From Chitinophaga polysaccharea (GTDB taxonomy: Bacteria; Bacteroidota; Bacteroidia; Chitinophagales; Chitinophagaceae), in the NCBI RefSeq assembly GCF_007829335.1, contig NZ_VIWO01000001.1, forward strand, positions 1,550,001 through 1,614,000: 64,000 nt of DNA, written 5' to 3'. The notes under the pieces were generated by a model. It did not search any database, was not told the origin of the DNA, and saw only the letters and a program-made list of their open reading frames with translations. Numbering within the stretch: the first letter of the stretch is position 1; each line of letters begins with the position of its first letter. The position numbers and the translations under genes were made by a program. This document shows, one piece after another, positions 63,185-64,000 of the stretch.

Positions 63185-63805
63185 ATGAAAAAAGCTTATA
63201 TCTATCCCGCTATTATACTGCTGTTAGTCGTCATATTCAGCCTGGGCTACTGCCAGCAACAGCGGCATGTACGTAAAGTATTATCTGAAAACCAGCGGCT
63301 ATGGAATGAAAACCGGACCCTCCGCCAAAGCCTCGAGCAGGCCGGCGCCGTGAGCCAGCAGATCAACAGTCACCAGGAGCTGCAGCAACGGGTAAGCGGA
63401 CAATTTATCGAGCGCCGTGCCTACTACCGCCGCAACTGGCAACAGTTTATCGCCGCAACGGCAGGCGACTACCATACCGGTTTCCTGGGAGGCATTAAAA
63501 ACCTCACCATTACGGTACGTAATCAAACAGAGTATCCCCTCGACAACGTGGTGGTAAAAGTGCTGTACATGCGCAATAACAATGAAATCTTCAAAACAGA
63601 ACAGTATACCATCAATAACATTTCCGAAAAAAGCAGCCGTAGTATCACTGCTTCCAATAGCCGCAAGGGAAGTAAGGTAGAAGTGAAACTGGTGAGCATT
63701 ACCAGCCAGCCCATGAACTTCTGCTGGGCGGCCGATAAGCCCCTTCCTGCCGGTAACCCCGATCCATTTGAATGTGTGCCCACTGTAAAGAAGGATAATC
63801 ACTAA
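63185..63805 (+). CDS. Single-pass membrane protein with coiled coil, unknown function
   Basis: 206 residues from MKKAYIYPAIILLLVVIFSL, an N-terminal anchor or signal (about 3-22). A coiled-coil helix follows (RHVRKVLSENQRLWNENRTL, about 28-60). The C-terminal domain is beta-rich (KNLTITVRNQTEYPLDNVVV; NNEIFKTEQYTINNISEKSS; KVEVKLVSITSQPMNFCW), like an immunoglobulin-type fold. Divergent from the YghO-like gene; its start is about 60 bp away. No family recognised. Confidence 0.7.
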   Translation: MKKAYIYPAIILLLVVIFSLGYCQQQRHVRKVLSENQRLWNENRTLRQSLEQAGAVSQQINSHQELQQRVSGQFIERRAYYRRNWQQFIAATAGDYHTGFLGGIKNLTITVRNQTEYPLDNVVVKVLYMRNNNEIFKTEQYTINNISEKSSRSITASNSRKGSKVEVKLVSITSQPMNFCWAADKPLPAGNPDPFECVPTVKKDNH

Positions 63806-63814
63806 CTTCGCGGC

Positions 63815-64000
63815 ATGATCCAGCTTACCCCTGTTGCCATGGCCGATGATGCCATGAAAGACCTGTACAACGAAGCATTTCCACTGGAGGAAAGAAGACC
63901 CTGGCCCCTGCAGGAGCAACTAATCGCTGCAGACCGCCTCCGGATGTTGCGCATCACCAGTAATGCCGCTTTTGCCGGCTTCGTATTTTACTGGCAACTC
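63815..64000 (+). CDS. GNAT acetyltransferase, N-terminal part (truncated by window end)
   Basis: Sixty-two codons from ATG: MIQLTPVAMADDAMKDLYNE, then AFPLEERRPWPLQEQLIAAD and SNAAFAGFVFYWQL. The first strand, helix and FPLEERRP loop are typical of GNAT N-acetyltransferases of Bacteroidota. The acetyl-CoA motif (RxxGxG) would lie beyond the window. It begins 9 bp after the stop of the preceding gene, so an operon is likely. Confidence 0.75.
   Translation, partial: MIQLTPVAMADDAMKDLYNEAFPLEERRPWPLQEQLIAADRLRMLRITSNAAFAGFVFYWQL

Overview
The window looks like a chromosomal segment of a Bacteroidota species, most likely Chitinophagaceae and close to Chitinophaga. This rests on two SusC/SusD pairs, an ECF sigma/FecR pair, type IX secretion components (PorT and a C-terminal sorting domain), an EF-G2-like second elongation factor G, large YD-repeat (RHS) proteins, DUF1501/DUF1800 neighbours, and promoter candidates of the Bacteroidota type (TAnnTTTG). 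No species name can be read from the sequence.

Bases 1-4600 are accessory. The 3' end of an RHS polymorphic-toxin gene ends in a deaminase-like tip and overlaps an SMI1/KNR4-type immunity gene by four bases. AT-rich DNA follows, with two decayed immunity-like genes and two small unknown genes. It ends at a 49-bp copy of the 3' part of tRNA-Lys(CUU), a plausible attachment site.

Bases 4600-18230 hold small stress or detoxification genes (SRPBCC, VOC), a MacB/FtsX permease, and a compact polysaccharide utilisation locus: a GH9 hydrolase fused to a CE4-like deacetylase, SusC and SusD. TetR and AraC regulators and an NmrA-like reductase follow. Bases 18400-24900 hold a second YD-repeat protein without core or toxin tip, a gene remnant beside a perfect 18-bp inverted repeat, a lipoprotein of four near-identical hemopexin-like repeats, and an AraC/VOC/DUF1569 operon.

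Bases 24960-36900 contain the intact tRNA-Lys(CUU), a thiolase, a lipoprotein, and a TonB-dependent receptor paired with a His-rich membrane protein behind a 15-bp palindrome (probable metal uptake). Then come the DUF1800/DUF1501 pair, a possible structured RNA, a small HTH protein, a DUF983 protein and an ABC exporter. Bases 37000-45750 are mostly core genes: EF-G2-like factor, YifB/ComM, a MutS-like ATPase, dihydroorotase, PorT, UbiE and EngB.

Bases 45800-52500 form a sigma factor/FecR/SusC(STN)/SusD unit, in which an outer-membrane transporter probably signals its own induction. Bases 52500-64000 hold a lipoprotein, a YkuK-like protein, a fused epimerase/CoA-binding protein, a GbsR-type regulator, pyruvate dehydrogenase E2, DnaX, a large M48 metalloprotease, a YghO-like protein, a coiled-coil membrane protein and the start of a GNAT gene.
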